Shown one piece after another: positions 9,101-21,209 of a stretch of DNA of 64,000 nt. The translations under genes were made by a program, and so were the position numbers. Numbering within the stretch: the first letter of the stretch is position 1; every line of letters starts with the position of its first letter. The notes beneath the pieces were generated by a model that saw nothing but the letters and a program-made list of their open reading frames with translations, was not told where the DNA came from and ran no database searches. Source of the stretch: Thaumasiovibrio subtropicus (GTDB lineage: Bacteria; Pseudomonadota; Gammaproteobacteria; Enterobacterales; Vibrionaceae); assembly GCF_019703835.1 (NCBI RefSeq), contig NZ_AP023054.1, forward strand, positions 2,417,580 through 2,481,579. Direction: 5' to 3'.

Positions 9101-10321
9101 ATGAATTCATTCGTCGCACGGCAACCTATTCTCAATTCAAAACTAGAAACTGTTGCCTATGAACTGTTGTTTCGCGATGGGCCAAATAATGCGTTTCCTC
9201 AGGTCTCTGCTGAGTACGCAACGTCACGCTTGTTAATTGAGCGTATCACCTCTTTGCAAAACAACACCTCAAACAAAAAAAATAGCGAACTCGCATTTAT
9301 TAACTTCCCAGAGAAAAGCTTGGTTGACCTAACGCCAACGCTCTTCCCAAAGACTGACCTCGTGATTGAAATACTGGAAGATTGCGAACCCAATGATGCG
9401 CTTTTCAATGCGGTGAAGAAGCTCCACGCGCGTGGATATACACTTGCACTCGATGACTTTGAAAACACACCAGAATGGCGCCGATTTTTTCCGTACATCA
9501 GTATTATTAAATTTGATCTCCTCAGCACGAGCTTAGATGAAGCGCGTAAATTCATTCATCTCCATAGCCATTTCAATATTAAGTATCTCGCGGAAAAAGT
9601 GGAGACGCATGAGCAATTTCAAGCCGCCCTTAATATTGGTTTCGAATACTTCCAAGGCTATTTCTTTGCCAAGCCTGAAATCATTGAACAGCGCTCGCTA
9701 TCACCCTCAGCGATGACAACCATGCGCTTGTTTAAAGCCATCAGTGAGACCAACGTCGACTTTGCAGAAGTGGAAAGCATCGTGAGTAGTGATGTGTCTA
9801 TTTCCTACAAGCTATTGCGCTACGTGAATACCATGACGGCGGTCGACAGCAAGCCCATCGTCTCATTTAAGCAAGCCCTCGTCTTCTTGGGGGAGAATCG
9901 CTTAAGGCGTTTTGTCTACCTCGTTGCCACAGCGTATGCGACAGATGGTAAAGGCAACACGCTCTATTTGCTCTCGATTCAACGTGCACGCTTTTGTGAA
10001 CTGGTTGCGCCCTATCTCAGCATGGAGCCTTCAGAGGCCTTCTTAACCGGTTTGTTCTCACTGCTAGATTCACTACTCGACCAACCCATTGAGACACTGC
10101 TCTCGCAGCTTCCATTAAGCAGTGCGGTTAAATCGGCACTCATTGAAAGCAAAGGCAGACTCGGCGGTATTGTCGCATTAGCCAAAGCTTACGATCGCGC
10201 TGATTGGCATCGAATCAAGCTGATTTGCCAGCATTACCGATTAGACGAAACACGCATTGCCGATTGCTATGTCGATTCATTAGAATGGACCCAAGATTTC
10301 GTCAATAAGAGCCAACAGTAA
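9101..10321 (+). CDS. EAL-HDOD (YuxH/CdgJ-like) regulatory protein
   Basis: A 406-residue cytoplasmic protein with an N-terminal degenerate EAL domain (about 1-200) and a C-terminal HDOD domain (about 205-400). The opening FVARQPILNSKLETVAYELLFRD is the YuxH-type variant, in which the EAL catalytic triplet is replaced by ELLF, so it probably binds partners or nucleotides rather than hydrolysing c-di-GMP. Vibrio cholerae CdgJ shares this architecture and influences motility and biofilm, but orthology is not proven. The ATG at 9101 is preferred over an upstream in-frame start at 9074 because the family begins at MNSFVARQ and AAAGG precedes it. Its stop overlaps the next ATG (TAATG), so the two are translationally coupled. 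Confidence 0.88.
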   Translation: MNSFVARQPILNSKLETVAYELLFRDGPNNAFPQVSAEYATSRLLIERITSLQNNTSNKKNSELAFINFPEKSLVDLTPTLFPKTDLVIEILEDCEPNDALFNAVKKLHARGYTLALDDFENTPEWRRFFPYISIIKFDLLSTSLDEARKFIHLHSHFNIKYLAEKVETHEQFQAALNIGFEYFQGYFFAKPEIIEQRSLSPSAMTTMRLFKAISETNVDFAEVESIVSSDVSISYKLLRYVNTMTAVDSKPIVSFKQALVFLGENRLRRFVYLVATAYATDGKGNTLYLLSIQRARFCELVAPYLSMEPSEAFLTGLFSLLDSLLDQPIETLLSQLPLSSAVKSALIESKGRLGGIVALAKAYDRADWHRIKLICQHYRLDETRIADCYVDSLEWTQDFVNKSQQ

Positions 10322-10797
10322 TGTCATTGTGTCCTTGCGGCAGTCAGCAAGCATTTGCTGACTGTTGTCAGCCTATTATCTCCAACCCCCAAAATGCACA
10401 TCGCCCTGAACAACTGATGCGATCACGCTATACCGCGCACTGCATTAAAAATGTCGACTATGTCGTCGCAACCTACCACCCAAGTTGCCATGCAGAACAG
10501 CATCGCCAAGCCATCGCAGAGTCTGTTAATAGCCTCTGGTTGAAGCTTGATGTCGTCGACGCTTCCGAAGTGATTGGGCATGAAGGCTATGTGCATTTCA
10601 TTGCTCGCTACCTTGATAACGGTACTTGCTACTTTCTCGAAGAACGCTCTAGATTCCTGTTTGAGAATGGCCAATGGTATTACATCGATGGGGAATACCC
10701 GGCTACGCCAACGCCGCCGCAAAAAATAGGACGAAACGATAGTTGTCCATGCGAGAGTGGCAAAAAGTTCAAGAAGTGTTGCAGTATCCGCCACTGA
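10321..10797 (+). CDS. ychJ: YchJ family SEC-C motif protein
   Basis: A 158-residue protein with a zinc-binding SEC-C motif at each end: CPCGSQQAFADCC at residues 4-16 and CPCESGKKFKKCC near residues 141-153. Between them is the YchJ middle domain (an NTF2-like fold), including RSRYTAH and FLEERSRF. The biochemical role of YchJ is unknown; SEC-C motifs bind zinc and often contact SecB or ribosomal partners. It overlaps the preceding EAL-HDOD gene by one base and is probably co-transcribed with it. Confidence 0.9.
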   Translation: MSLCPCGSQQAFADCCQPIISNPQNAHRPEQLMRSRYTAHCIKNVDYVVATYHPSCHAEQHRQAIAESVNSLWLKLDVVDASEVIGHEGYVHFIARYLDNGTCYFLEERSRFLFENGQWYYIDGEYPATPTPPQKIGRNDSCPCESGKKFKKCCSIRH

Positions 10798-10817
10798 CGT
10801 GCGACTGACCTACCGCC

Positions 10818-11072
10818 TTGGCTCAGCAATGTAAATATTGTTCAAGTTTTGCTCAACCCTACCGATACAAAGACGTGTTCCTTGTATCGGACGGTTGTAT
10901 GATTATTTATCCCTCCCATTACAAGGCTGTGACACACAAGACGCAGCCGACTGCCGAGAGCAGTAGTGAGAAGCACCATCAGGTGCGGGTTGTAACCAAA
11001 AGCGACAAACAGGAAGAAGAGAAGCCTCGGAAGCGCAAGAAACGTAAAGGACTCTTGGATATATACATTTAG
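10818..11072 (+). CDS. Small Cys- and Lys-rich hypothetical protein
   Basis: A possible 84-residue protein starting at TTG 20 bp after the YchJ gene. The N-terminal half has CKYC at residues 5-8 and a third Cys near residue 27 in SDGCMIIYPSHY. The C-terminal third is strongly basic (KPRKRKKRKG) and ends in LLDIYI. This two-part composition looks selected rather than random, and the spacing suggests it is the third gene of the operon. The start is uncertain: no ATG is available upstream in frame and no strong ribosome-binding site was found. No function is assigned. It could be a nucleic-acid or ribosome-associated peptide, or spurious. Confidence 0.5.
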   Translation: MAQQCKYCSSFAQPYRYKDVFLVSDGCMIIYPSHYKAVTHKTQPTAESSSEKHHQVRVVTKSDKQEEEKPRKRKKRKGLLDIYI

Positions 11073-11120
11073 CGACAACAAGACAATCCTTTGCAACTGC
11101 AACCAAAGTTAGAGCTAAAT

Positions 11121-11177
11121 ATCGCCACTCATGTTTTCCATCGTGACTTTCTCTTTGAATTTTCGGTTGAGTGGCGA
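11121..11177. promoter_or_regulatory. Widely spaced inverted repeat upstream of the his operon
   Basis: TCGCCACTCA (11121-11130) and TGAGTGGCGA (11168-11177) are perfect 10-bp inverted copies with 37 bp between them. They lie about 130 bp upstream of the his leader peptide. They could be paired operator half-sites or the remains of a repeat; no regulator is proposed. Confidence 0.4.
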
Positions 11178-11238
11178 ATCTTTCCTGACTAATTTCACAG
11201 AAACGTTTACCAATTTTTCCCCTTTTTTAAATTTTGGG

Positions 11239-11267
11239 TTGCAATCTTACAGCAGCTTGGTTAGTGT
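11239..11267 (+). promoter_or_regulatory. Candidate his operon promoter
   Basis: TTGCAA at 11239-11244 and TAGTGT at 11262-11267 are separated by 17 bp, a plausible sigma-70 -35/-10 pair about 40 bp before the leader peptide ATG. The -10 match is only partial. Confidence 0.35.
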
Positions 11268-11304
11268 GAAACCAGACATCAAGTTTCATCAATAGAGAAT
11301 ATTT

Positions 11305-11352
11305 ATGCGTAGCCAAATGGTCATTCATCATCACCATCATCATCCTGACTAG
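11305..11352 (+). CDS. hisL: his operon leader peptide
   Basis: A 15-codon reading frame, MRSQMVI followed by six consecutive His codons and PD, then TAG. It closely resembles the enterobacterial HisL leader, which ends in a His run and PD. Translation through the His codons senses charged tRNA-His. It is followed at once by the attenuator stems and then hisG. Confidence 0.95.
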   Translation: MRSQMVIHHHHHHPD

Positions 11353-11462
11353 TCTTTCGGGAGGATACGCATCGTCCGCAGGAAGACTAGAAAACTCTCT
11401 TCCAACGGTACGGATATCTACAGAATAACGACCCTCGGAAGAGCCTCTTCCGAGGGTTTTTT
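11349..11462 (+). terminator. his operon transcription attenuator
   Basis: The pause stem is CTAGTCTT (11349-11356) with AAGACTAG (11383-11390). The antiterminator can form between CTCTTCC (about 11397-11403) and GGAAGAG (11437-11443). The terminator is an 11-bp perfect stem, 11432-11442 with 11446-11456, a GCC loop and a T run to 11462. When His-tRNA is scarce the ribosome stalls on the His codons, which frees the antiterminator. This is the classical mechanism, and all elements are visible here. Confidence 0.92.
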
Positions 11463-11534
11463 ACTTTCAGCGCCAGATAAATGGCAAACAAAAATTACGC
11501 ACGAAGCAAGCAATCGGCAAAAAGGAATAGGGAA

Positions 11535-12431
11535 ATGCAAAATCAACGACTACGTATCGCCATTCAAAAGAAAGGACGCTTAGCAAAAGAGTGTCAAGAA
11601 CTCCTAAAACGTTGTGGTGTGAAAATTAACATGGTTGGTGAGCGCCTGATCGTTCACGCTGAAAACATGCCAATCGACTTGCTACTTGTTCGTGATGATG
11701 ACATTCCGGGTCTCATTATGGATGGCGTTGTTGACCTCGGAGTGATTGGCGAGAACGAGCTCGAAGAAGTCGCACTCGACCGTATTGCTCAAGGCGGTAA
11801 TGCCGAATACACCACACTACGCCGTCTTGATTTTGGTGGCTGCCGACTTTCAATCGCTATCAACAAAGACGCTGCTTACAACGGACCTCAAGACCTAGAA
11901 GGCAAACGCATTGCCACTACTTACCCACACCTCGTTAAACGCTACATGGAAGAGCGCGGCGTCGGTTTTAGCACCTGTATGCTAACAGGCTCTGTGGAGG
12001 TTGCCCCTCGTGCTGGCCTTGCTGATGCTATCTGTGATCTTGTCTCAACAGGCGCAACGCTAGAAGCAAACGGTCTAAAAGAAGTCGAAGTCATCCTACG
12101 GTCAAAGGCAGTGTTGATTCAGCGTAGCGGTGAGTTCTCAGCAGAAAAACAAGCGCTCATTGAAAAGTTACTGACGCGTATGCAAGGCGTGATTCAAGCT
12201 AAAGAATCAAAATACATCATGCTACATGCACCCACTGAGCGTCTGGAAGAGATCAAATCCCTGCTACCGGGCGCTGAAGATCCTACAGTACTGCCTCTCT
12301 CAGAAGATAACAGCCGAGTCGCCGTACATTTGGTAAGTGCGGAAAACTTATTCTGGGAAACCATGGAGCAACTTAAATCGCTTGGTGCCAGCTCAATTCT
12401 TGTGTTGCCAATTGAAAAGATGATGGAGTAA
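11535..12431 (+). CDS. hisG: ATP phosphoribosyltransferase
   Basis: First enzyme of histidine synthesis; it joins ATP and PRPP to make phosphoribosyl-ATP and is feedback-inhibited by histidine. The 298-residue long form (HisG-L) has the C-terminal regulatory ACT-like domain. Typical stretches are [14 protein letters not shown] at the start and [10 protein letters not shown]. The ATG at 11535 is chosen over an in-frame start at 11481 because homologues begin at [10 protein letters not shown] and AGGAATAGGGA precedes it; the earlier start would overlap the region just after the attenuator. Confidence 0.98.
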   Translation: MQNQRLRIAIQKKGRLAKECQELLKRCGVKINMVGERLIVHAENMPIDLLLVRDDDIPGLIMDGVVDLGVIGENELEEVALDRIAQGGNAEYTTLRRLDFGGCRLSIAINKDAAYNGPQDLEGKRIATTYPHLVKRYMEERGVGFSTCMLTGSVEVAPRAGLADAICDLVSTGATLEANGLKEVEVILRSKAVLIQRSGEFSAEKQALIEKLLTRMQGVIQAKESKYIMLHAPTERLEEIKSLLPGAEDPTVLPLSEDNSRVAVHLVSAENLFWETMEQLKSLGASSILVLPIEKMME

Positions 12432-12437
12432 GTAGAA

Positions 12438-13730
12438 ATGAAAACGGTTGTTTGGCAATCACTCAGCGAATATCAACAAGCAGGCCTACTTGAAAGGCCT
12501 GCAATCACGGAAGGCGCAAACATTACCGCCGCCGTCAATGATGTTATTGCGCAAGTACAAAAAGACGGCGATGCCGCACTGCTTGCACTCACCGAAAAAT
12601 TCGACAAGGTTAAACCGGACAGCATTCGGGTTAGCGCAGACGAAATCACCGCGGCATCAGCGCGACTTTCTGAAGAGATGAAACAAGCGCTTCAAGCGGC
12701 ATATAAGAATATTTATTCATTTCATACCGCACAGAAACCTCAAGCCATTAAAGTTGAAACCCAGCCTGGTGTGGTCTGTGAGCAAGTTACGCGCCCTATC
12801 AACGCTGTTGGCCTCTATATCCCCGGTGGTAGCGCCCCGCTCCCTTCAACGGTGTTGATGCTCGGTGTGCCCTCACAAATTGCCGGCTGTAAGCGCGTAG
12901 TACTGAGTTCACCCCCACCGATTGCCGATGAGATTCTCTATGTCGCTCAGTTGTGTGGGATCGATGAAGTCTACAATCTAGGTGGGGCACAAGCGGTTGC
13001 CGCCATGGCGTACGGTACGGAAACAGTCGCGAAAGTGGATAAGATTTTTGGCCCAGGCAACGCCTACGTCACTGAAGCAAAACGTCAAGTCAGCAATGAC
13101 TTCCGTGGCGCAGCCATTGATATGCCAGCAGGGCCTTCAGAAGTCCTTGTTATTGCCGATAACAGCGCCGACCCTGACTTCATCGCCGCAGACCTACTGA
13201 GTCAAGCGGAGCACGGCCCAGATTCACAAGTTGTGCTCGTGACGCCAGAGCCTAGCTTAGCTGACCGCGTTGCGGATGCTATCCAACAACAACTTAAAAC
13301 CCTCAGTCGTGCTGACATTGCCCGTCAAGCCTTGGGTTCCAGTTTACTGGTTGTGGCAGAGTCCATTGAAGAATGCATCGCCATTTCCAATCGTTATGGC
13401 CCTGAACACCTCATTGTACAGACCGAAAATCCTCGCGCTTTGCTACCTGAACTGGACAATGCTGGGTCCATTTTCTTGGGCCTGTGGTCGCCTGAATCGG
13501 TCGGTGACTATGCGTCGGGTACCAATCACGTTTTACCAACCTATGGCTATACACGCACTTACTCTAGCCTAGGCTTAGCCGATTTCTCCAAGCGAATGAC
13601 AGTTCAAGAGCTCAGCAGTGACGGCTTGCTCGCCATTGCTCCTATTGTCGAGACCATTGCCGATGCTGAAGGCCTCGACGCTCACAAACGTGCCGTCACT
13701 CTTCGTGTTGAAAAGCTACGTAATCAATAG
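12438..13730 (+). CDS. hisD: Histidinol dehydrogenase
   Basis: A zinc-dependent, NAD-linked enzyme that oxidises L-histidinol in two steps to L-histidine, the last reaction of the pathway. The length of 430 residues is standard. Family stretches include [62 protein letters not shown] and GPEHLI. It starts 6 bp after hisG and is followed by hisC after 14 bp. Confidence 0.98.
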   Translation: MKTVVWQSLSEYQQAGLLERPAITEGANITAAVNDVIAQVQKDGDAALLALTEKFDKVKPDSIRVSADEITAASARLSEEMKQALQAAYKNIYSFHTAQKPQAIKVETQPGVVCEQVTRPINAVGLYIPGGSAPLPSTVLMLGVPSQIAGCKRVVLSSPPPIADEILYVAQLCGIDEVYNLGGAQAVAAMAYGTETVAKVDKIFGPGNAYVTEAKRQVSNDFRGAAIDMPAGPSEVLVIADNSADPDFIAADLLSQAEHGPDSQVVLVTPEPSLADRVADAIQQQLKTLSRADIARQALGSSLLVVAESIEECIAISNRYGPEHLIVQTENPRALLPELDNAGSIFLGLWSPESVGDYASGTNHVLPTYGYTRTYSSLGLADFSKRMTVQELSSDGLLAIAPIVETIADAEGLDAHKRAVTLRVEKLRNQ

Positions 13731-13744
13731 ATAAGGGCATCAAG

Positions 13745-14794
13745 ATGAGTATTGAAAACCTAGCTCGAAAAACCGTTCGCGAACTGACCCCATACATGTC
13801 AGCTCGTCGTTTAGGGGGGAGTGGTGATATTTGGCTAAATGCTAACGAGTCACCCTATGTTAACGAATACAGTGTTAACTGCGACCGCCTCAATCGCTAC
13901 AGCACCTGTCAGCCAGAAGAGCTAATCAATGCCTACTCCGCGTACGCGGGCGTCGATAGTAAGTATGTACTAACTTCACGCGGAGCCGACGAGGGCATAG
14001 AACTGCTGGTCCGCGCGTTTTGTGAACCCAACCAAGATAGCATCCTGTATTGTCCACCGACCTACGGTATGTATGCCATCAGCGCGCAAACATTTGATGT
14101 TGCCACCAAAACAGTACCACTCACGGCTGACTGGCAACTTGATTTAGATACGATTCAGGCTAACCTCGATAGTGTAAAGCTGGTGTTTGTTTGTAGTCCA
14201 AACAACCCGACAGGCAACCTACTGAAGCGAAGTGACATCGAAGCCTTGCTCGACATGACGGCCAACAAAGCGATTGTCGTGGTCGATGAAGCCTACATCG
14301 ACTTCTGTATGGAAGAGTCTGTTGTTGAGCTGCTATCCCGTTACCCAAATTTGGCGATACTCCGCACCCTATCAAAAGCCTTTGCGCTCGCAGGTCTACG
14401 CTGCGGTTTTACACTTGCTAATCCCCAAATCATCGAGCTATTGCTGAAAGTGATTGCGCCTTATCCCGTGCCGGTTCCTGTGACCGATATTGCGGTTCAA
14501 GCGCTTTCCGAAGCAGGGTTAGCGCGCACTAAATTCCAAGTACTCGACCTCAATGCCAATCGCGCCTACTTGCAGGCAGGTTTGAGTATGTTGCCGGGTG
14601 TGACCGTCTTTGATGGGTATGGCAATTACCTACTCGTCCAGTTTCCTGATGGCGAAAAACTCTTCAGCACCCTGTGGGACAATGGCATTATTCTACGTCG
14701 AAGCCCAATTGAAAACTGCATTCGTATTAGCGTTGGCAACCGAGACGAATGTGAAAAAACACTGGCCTTTATCCGCCAACAGCTAGAGCAATAA
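13745..14794 (+). CDS. hisC: Histidinol-phosphate aminotransferase
   Basis: A PLP-dependent class I/II aminotransferase that converts imidazole acetol-phosphate and glutamate to histidinol-phosphate. It has 349 residues. The PLP lysine is in [17 protein letters not shown], and the substrate and PLP region includes CSPNNPTGN and [10 protein letters not shown]. It sits between hisD and hisB as in the enterobacterial operon. Confidence 0.97.
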   Translation: MSIENLARKTVRELTPYMSARRLGGSGDIWLNANESPYVNEYSVNCDRLNRYSTCQPEELINAYSAYAGVDSKYVLTSRGADEGIELLVRAFCEPNQDSILYCPPTYGMYAISAQTFDVATKTVPLTADWQLDLDTIQANLDSVKLVFVCSPNNPTGNLLKRSDIEALLDMTANKAIVVVDEAYIDFCMEESVVELLSRYPNLAILRTLSKAFALAGLRCGFTLANPQIIELLLKVIAPYPVPVPVTDIAVQALSEAGLARTKFQVLDLNANRAYLQAGLSMLPGVTVFDGYGNYLLVQFPDGEKLFSTLWDNGIILRRSPIENCIRISVGNRDECEKTLAFIRQQLEQ

Positions 14795-14804
14795 GGACGT
14801 TGTA

Positions 14805-15874
14805 GTGAGCAAAGAAAAAATTCTATTTATTGATCGAGATGGCACCCTCATTGTTGAGCCACCTGTGGATTTTCAAGTCGACCGCTTAGATAAACTCAAG
14901 CTAGAACCTTATGTCATTCCCGCACTACTGCAGTTGCAGGACGCAGGCTACACTCTCGTCATGGTCACTAACCAAGATGGTTTGGGCACGGACAGCTACC
15001 CTCAAGATGAGTTTGATGCGCCACACAATATGATGATGGAGATCTTTGAGTCTCAAGGTGTGAAATTTGCCGACGTGCTTATCTGCCCTCATTTCGAAGA
15101 AGATGATTGCACGTGTCGTAAACCCAAGCTCGGGTTGGTGAAGCCCTACCTTCAGCAAGGCCGTGTTGATTTCACCACCTCAGCCGTGATAGGCGACCGT
15201 CAAACTGACCTTGCACTTGCGGAAAACATGGCAATTCGGGGCATTCAATACAACCCTGAGACCATGGGATGGCAACAAATCGTCAAAGATCTCACCACAC
15301 AACCTCGCATCGCAGAAGTTGTTCGTACTACCAAAGAAACTGACATCAAAGTGAAGGTCAACCTTGATCAGTCGGGTGGTAACAAAATAGAAACTGGACT
15401 CGGTTTCTTTGATCATATGCTAGATCAAATCGCCACTCACGGTGGTTTCCAGATGATCTGTCAGGTGGATGGCGACCTTCACATTGATGATCACCACAGT
15501 GTTGAAGATACCGCCCTGGCGCTAGGAGAAGCATTGAAAATCGCACTTGGCGATAAACGTGGTATTGGTCGCTTCGGCTTTAGCTTGCCAATGGATGAAT
15601 GCCTGGCGCAATGTGCGCTGGATCTTTCCGGCCGACCATACCTCAAATTTGATGCAGTCTTCAGTCGCGAGCAAGTTGGCGATCTGTCAACAGAGATGGT
15701 CTCTCACTTCTTCCGCTCTCTCACTGATACATTAGCTTGTACCTTGCACTTGTCTTCTGATGGTGACAACGACCACCACATCGTAGAGAGTTTATTCAAA
15801 GCATTCGGACGTACCTTACGTCAAGCGATTCGCGTAGAAGGTAACGAACTACCAAGCAGTAAAGGGGTGCTTTA

Positions 15875-15875
<1 letters not shown>
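14805..15875 (+). CDS. hisB: Bifunctional histidinol-phosphatase / imidazoleglycerol-phosphate dehydratase
   Basis: A two-domain enzyme of 356 residues. The N-terminal HAD phosphatase has the nucleophile motif IDRDGTLI near residue 10 and the zinc-binding cysteines around [15 protein letters not shown]. The C-terminal dehydratase (about 168-356) has paired histidine motifs [14 protein letters not shown] and DDHHSVED, and later [15 protein letters not shown]. It starts at GTG (14805), 10 bp after hisC. The fused form is characteristic of gamma-proteobacteria. Confidence 0.98.
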
Positions 15876-17232
<1,357 letters not shown>

Positions 17233-17242
17233 GGAGTGAAAG

Positions 17243-18016
17243 ATGTTAGCTAGACGAATTATTCCTTGTCTCGACGTGCGTGATGGACAAGTTGTCAAAG
17301 GCGTGCAATTTAGAAATCATGAAATCATAGGCGATATTGTTCCACTGGCTAAACGCTATGCAGAAGAAGGCGCCGATGAACTGGTTTTTTACGATATTAC
17401 CGCTTCCAGCGATGGCCGAGTGGTCGATAAAAGCTGGGTGTCCCGTGTTGCAGAAGTCATTGATATTCCATTTTGTGTCGCCGGTGGTATCAAATCAGCT
17501 GAAGACGCTTCACGCATTTTACAATTTGGTGCGGATAAAGTATCGATTAACTCGCCAGCCTTAGCCAACCCAAACCTGATCACCGAGCTTGCAGATAAGT
17601 TTGGCGTGCAGTGTATTGTGGTCGGTATCGACTCCTATTTTGATGCTGACACGGGTAAATACCAAGTGTACCAATTTACCGGTGATGAAAGCCGTACCAA
17701 GGCCACGCAGTGGGAAACGCGTGATTGGGTGCAAGAAGTACAAAAACGCGGTGCAGGCGAAATCGTATTGAACATGATGAACCAAGATGGCGTGCGTAAC
17801 GGCTACGACCTCGATCAGCTCAACATGGTTCGCGAAGTCTGTCACGTACCTTTGATTGCCTCAGGCGGTGCGGGAGAAATGGTCCACTTTGCGGATGCGT
17901 TTAATAAGGCCAATGTAGACGGCGCTTTAGCCGCCTCCGTCTTTCATAAACAGATCATCAACATCGGTGAACTAAAACAATACTTAAAACAACAACAAGT
18001 GGAGATCCGAGTATGA
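17243..18016 (+). CDS. hisF: Imidazole glycerol phosphate synthase, cyclase subunit
   Basis: A TIM-barrel cyclase of 257 residues which, with HisH-derived ammonia, forms imidazole glycerol phosphate and [28 protein letters not shown] at the start contains the catalytic Asp near residue 11; the second catalytic Asp is in [13 protein letters not shown]. It overlaps hisIE by 4 bp (ATGA). Confidence 0.98.
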   Translation: MLARRIIPCLDVRDGQVVKGVQFRNHEIIGDIVPLAKRYAEEGADELVFYDITASSDGRVVDKSWVSRVAEVIDIPFCVAGGIKSAEDASRILQFGADKVSINSPALANPNLITELADKFGVQCIVVGIDSYFDADTGKYQVYQFTGDESRTKATQWETRDWVQEVQKRGAGEIVLNMMNQDGVRNGYDLDQLNMVREVCHVPLIASGGAGEMVHFADAFNKANVDGALAASVFHKQIINIGELKQYLKQQQVEIRV

Positions 18017-18630
18017 GTCTTATCGAACGTATAAATTGGGAAAAAGTCGATGAGATGATCCCGGCAATCATTCAAGATAACAACAGTGGCCAAGTCTTAA
18101 TGTTAGGCTACATGGATAAAGGTGCGTTAACGAAGACACTTGAAACGAAGCAAGTGACTTTCTTTTCTCGCACAAAACAGCGACTTTGGACGAAAGGCGA
18201 AACTTCTGGAAACGTACTGCAACTGAAATCAATCGCCCTCGATTGTGACAGTGACACCTTACTGGTTCAAGTTGATCCGATTGGCCCTACATGCCACTTA
18301 GGCACAACGACCTGCTTTGATGGCGATGATGTTGCGCCACCTTCATTGGTGTTTCTTCATCAATTGGAGCAAGTCTTGGCCTCAAGAAAAGGCAGCGATC
18401 CTGACAGCTCTTATACCGCCAGCCTCTATGCCCGTGGCACCAAACGTATTTCGCAAAAAGTCGGTGAAGAAGGCGTTGAAGTCGCGCTTGCGGCAACGTC
18501 GGGTGATAAGGCGGAGTTAGTCGATGAGTCGGCAGACCTTATCTATCACCTGCTTGTGCTACTGCAAGACCAAGGAATGTCACTCTCCACGATCACTGAG
18601 CGCCTTGCTGAGCGACATGCAAAGAAATAA
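18013..18630 (+). CDS. hisI: Bifunctional phosphoribosyl-AMP cyclohydrolase / phosphoribosyl-ATP pyrophosphatase
   Basis: A fusion enzyme of 205 residues for steps 2 and 3 of the pathway. The N-terminal cyclohydrolase has [18 protein letters not shown] and the zinc-binding LDCDSDTLL and GPTCHLG stretches. The C-terminal MazG-like pyrophosphatase (about 115-205) has [13 protein letters not shown] and [14 protein letters not shown]. It is the last gene of the operon and is followed by a strong terminator. Confidence 0.97.
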   Translation: MSLIERINWEKVDEMIPAIIQDNNSGQVLMLGYMDKGALTKTLETKQVTFFSRTKQRLWTKGETSGNVLQLKSIALDCDSDTLLVQVDPIGPTCHLGTTTCFDGDDVAPPSLVFLHQLEQVLASRKGSDPDSSYTASLYARGTKRISQKVGEEGVEVALAATSGDKAELVDESADLIYHLLVLLQDQGMSLSTITERLAERHAKK

Positions 18631-18645
18631 CTGCCGTTAACGCAA

Positions 18646-18673
18646 AAAATACGCCACCTAAGGTGGCGTATTT
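18646..18673 (+). terminator. his operon terminator (bidirectional)
   Basis: A 12-bp perfect stem AAATACGCCACC/GGTGGCGTATTT with a 3-nt loop, A-rich before and T-rich after. It lies between hisI and the convergent chemoreceptor gene. Confidence 0.9.
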
Positions 18674-18685
18674 ACTCAAGCTGGT

Positions 18686-20233
18686 TCAAGAAGCTTGCGT
18701 GTATCCCATCCTTAAACTTCCCCAATGACGTGAGTTAACAAAAATCGGCACAGAGATGTCATGCATGATTTCACCTGTGTCACGTTTATAAGTTTGCAGC
18801 AGCATTTTCTCGGTATGCGCACCACAACGCTGACCTGTTCTATCATCAAAGATGCGCTTGGTGCGATTGGCACATTGATCCACTTCGGCATTACCCGTCA
18901 ACGGCTTACAGAATGCGTTGTTGTGCGTAGGAACATACCCCTTACTATCATTAGCAATCGCATACACTACCTCATCTCTAAATCTTAAATAGGGCTCTTG
19001 AATATCGGGCAGCACCCTATCGCAAAACTCGTCAAAGGCTGTTCGATACTTTTGAGGAGACGTGTTCGCTATCGGTTCGTAAGTGCGGCTAAAAAGCGCA
19101 CTTTCGGTAATTTCACCACTCACCAGTGCGGCACTAAATCGCGCCGCTATCTCTTCAGCACATTTTGCCGCATTGGTGTAGAAGGGGCGATGTGGACTCT
19201 GGCTATCAAGTTCGACCATCACCGCATTACACGATTCTGCCATTTCCATTAAGCGCATGGCTTCGTCTTGCAGCACGAGCAGATCCTTATCACTGCCATC
19301 AAGCTCATGCTTCACTTCATCAATGGCTTGCGATATCTGTACCAAGCCTTGCTCGTTTAAAATCGCGCCATCAGTTATCTGCGTGACTTGCTGTTCAACC
19401 CGCTCAGCTTGCTGCGCCATTGCTTGCAGACTCTGAGCAACGTGACTAATACTCTCTTTTCCTTGCTCTACATCATGAGCGAGTTGACGTATGGTATCCA
19501 TCATCTCCCCTGTCTCATTCAAAATGAGATGGACGATATGCGCCACCTCATTGGTACTTTGAGACGTCCGCTCTGCCAACCCTCGGACTTCATCGGCGAC
19601 AACGGCAAAGCCTCTTCCCTGAGAACCTGCTCGCGCCGCCTCAATCGCCGCATTCAAGGCGAGTAAGTTGGTCTGCGATGCTATCTCATCAATCACTTGA
19701 GCGACACTTTTTATTCGATTAACTTGCGCATCCAAGCTTTCTATCTGCTGAAGAGAAGCCGATGTTTGTGTATGTATTTGTTCCATTTCAGTCATGGCTT
19801 CTTGTAAATTTGCTTCTCCTTGCGTACTGATTTCACGCATTTCGACTGTCGCTAATGAGGCTTGTTGCGCAGCCTCAGCTGTCACGCCAAGTGTTTTAGC
19901 AATTTCAGAAGAGGTGAAGGAAATATGGACGACAGACGATAATTGCCGCTCAAGCTTAGGCTTTAATTGATCAATCGCAAAAGAGACTTCCGCGGTACTC
20001 ACCGCATTATGAGACAGTGAGGTGGAGAGTTTCGCTGGTATCAAAACGGTTTCTTCACGGTTCTTCTCTACGCTTTCCGCCTTCTCGGTCAGAAACAGGC
20101 TAGCAAACACACTGATTAAGCCCAGCGCCGTTATCACGATCGCTGACGCACCGCCAGCAGAATAGAAGACAAAACTCGCTGCTACTATCCACAGCACCAT
20201 GTTGATCCCGATGCGCTTGCGTCTATCCATCAT
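18686..20233 (-). CDS. Methyl-accepting chemotaxis protein with C-terminal sensor domain
   Basis: A 515-residue chemoreceptor with a short N-terminal region carrying two hydrophobic segments (about 10-25 and 30-48) and no periplasmic domain. The long helical signalling domain follows, with the hairpin tip [23 protein letters not shown] and [14 protein letters not shown]. The C-terminal ~150 residues form a cytoplasmic PAS/Cache-like module with [19 protein letters not shown] and [17 protein letters not shown]. This layout, signalling domain first and sensor last, is common in marine gamma-proteobacteria and suggests sensing of an internal signal. The ligand is unknown. Confidence 0.92.
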   Translation of the reverse strand: MMDRRKRIGINMVLWIVAASFVFYSAGGASAIVITALGLISVFASLFLTEKAESVEKNREETVLIPAKLSTSLSHNAVSTAEVSFAIDQLKPKLERQLSSVVHISFTSSEIAKTLGVTAEAAQQASLATVEMREISTQGEANLQEAMTEMEQIHTQTSASLQQIESLDAQVNRIKSVAQVIDEIASQTNLLALNAAIEAARAGSQGRGFAVVADEVRGLAERTSQSTNEVAHIVHLILNETGEMMDTIRQLAHDVEQGKESISHVAQSLQAMAQQAERVEQQVTQITDGAILNEQGLVQISQAIDEVKHELDGSDKDLLVLQDEAMRLMEMAESCNAVMVELDSQSPHRPFYTNAAKCAEEIAARFSAALVSGEITESALFSRTYEPIANTSPQKYRTAFDEFCDRVLPDIQEPYLRFRDEVVYAIANDSKGYVPTHNNAFCKPLTGNAEVDQCANRTKRIFDDRTGQRCGAHTEKMLLQTYKRDTGEIMHDISVPIFVNSRHWGSLRMGYTQAS

Positions 20234-20392
20234 GCTTTCCTCACTATCGCTATTTCATTTGCGTTATTTCAGCCTAAACAGCAACCGGAAAGAAACTCGG
20301 GGTGAAGCGTAGTTTTGACCAAAGTTTTAGAGTGTCTTGCTAATATTTAAGGAATCGATCACAGCAGATAATGAGAGATGAGCTTGCCACAT

Positions 20393-20430
20393 AAAAAAAC
20401 AGCGCATTTGATCACATCAAATACGCTGTT
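20393..20430 (-). terminator. Terminator downstream of tdk
   Basis: A 15-bp stem (20398-20412 with 20416-20430) with one mismatch and a CAC loop. On the minus strand a run of seven T's follows. It lies about 80 bp past the tdk stop. Confidence 0.8.
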
Positions 20431-20512
20431 CATCGCCAAGCGAATGCCTCTTCCGATCGCGTTCGTCGTCAAGACTCGCTTAACCCTAATTTATACAAAC
20501 AGATATCGCGCC

Positions 20513-21091
20513 CTAACGTCCTAGCGCTTCCTTGTAATGCAGGCGACAAACAGAAACATAGCGTTCATTGCCACCAATCACCACCTGATCACCATCAACA
20601 ATCGCGTTACCCTGCTCGTCTGTACGATAGACCATGTTTGCTTTTCGGCCACAGTGACAAATCGTTTTTAGCTCGACTAACTTGTCTGCCCACGCCAGCA
20701 AATGCTTGCTACCCGCAAACAATTCACCTTGAAAATCTGTGCGCAAACCATAGCAAAGGACAGGGATATTCAACTTATCAACCACTTCGGTTAGTTGATA
20801 GACTTGGTTCTTATCTAAGAACTGACACTCATCAACCAAGACACAGTCAATATTTTGATTGTGATTCATGTCTGTAATTTTCGCTAACAGGTCGTCACCT
20901 GGTGCATAGAGTTCGGCTTCAGACTGAAGACCGATGCGAGAACTGACCACGCCCACGCCAGCACGATCATCAATCGCCGCAGTTAAAACCAAAGGGTTCA
21001 TGCCACGTTCTTGATAATTAAAAGATGACTGCAATAAAGTGGTCGACTTACCTGCATTCATCGTTGAATAGTAAAAGTACAACTGTGCCAT
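20513..21091 (-). CDS. tdk: Thymidine kinase (type II)
   Basis: A salvage enzyme of 192 residues that phosphorylates thymidine with ATP. The P-loop variant [15 protein letters not shown] lies at residues 8-22, the Walker B-like VLVDECQFL near residue 84, and the zinc-binding cysteines are in CHCGRKA and VSVCRLHY. It is monocistronic with its own terminator. Confidence 0.98.
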   Translation of the reverse strand: MAQLYFYYSTMNAGKSTTLLQSSFNYQERGMNPLVLTAAIDDRAGVGVVSSRIGLQSEAELYAPGDDLLAKITDMNHNQNIDCVLVDECQFLDKNQVYQLTEVVDKLNIPVLCYGLRTDFQGELFAGSKHLLAWADKLVELKTICHCGRKANMVYRTDEQGNAIVDGDQVVIGGNERYVSVCRLHYKEALGR

Positions 21092-21154
21092 CTGAGGCTA
21101 CCCTCCATATTTCCGCCGCGCATCCTACCGAAAAATGGCGAGAATAAAAACAGA

Positions 21155-21176
21155 AAAGCCCGCCGAAGCGAGCTTT
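21155..21176 (-). terminator. Terminator downstream of the NhaC-type transporter
   Basis: A 9-bp stem (one G-T pair) with a 4-nt loop, 21155-21163 and 21168-21176. It is followed on the minus strand by a T-rich tract just past the transporter stop. Confidence 0.78.
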
Positions 21177-21209
21177 ATTGTCCAATACAATCTAAAAGTT
21201 GTCTGGCGT

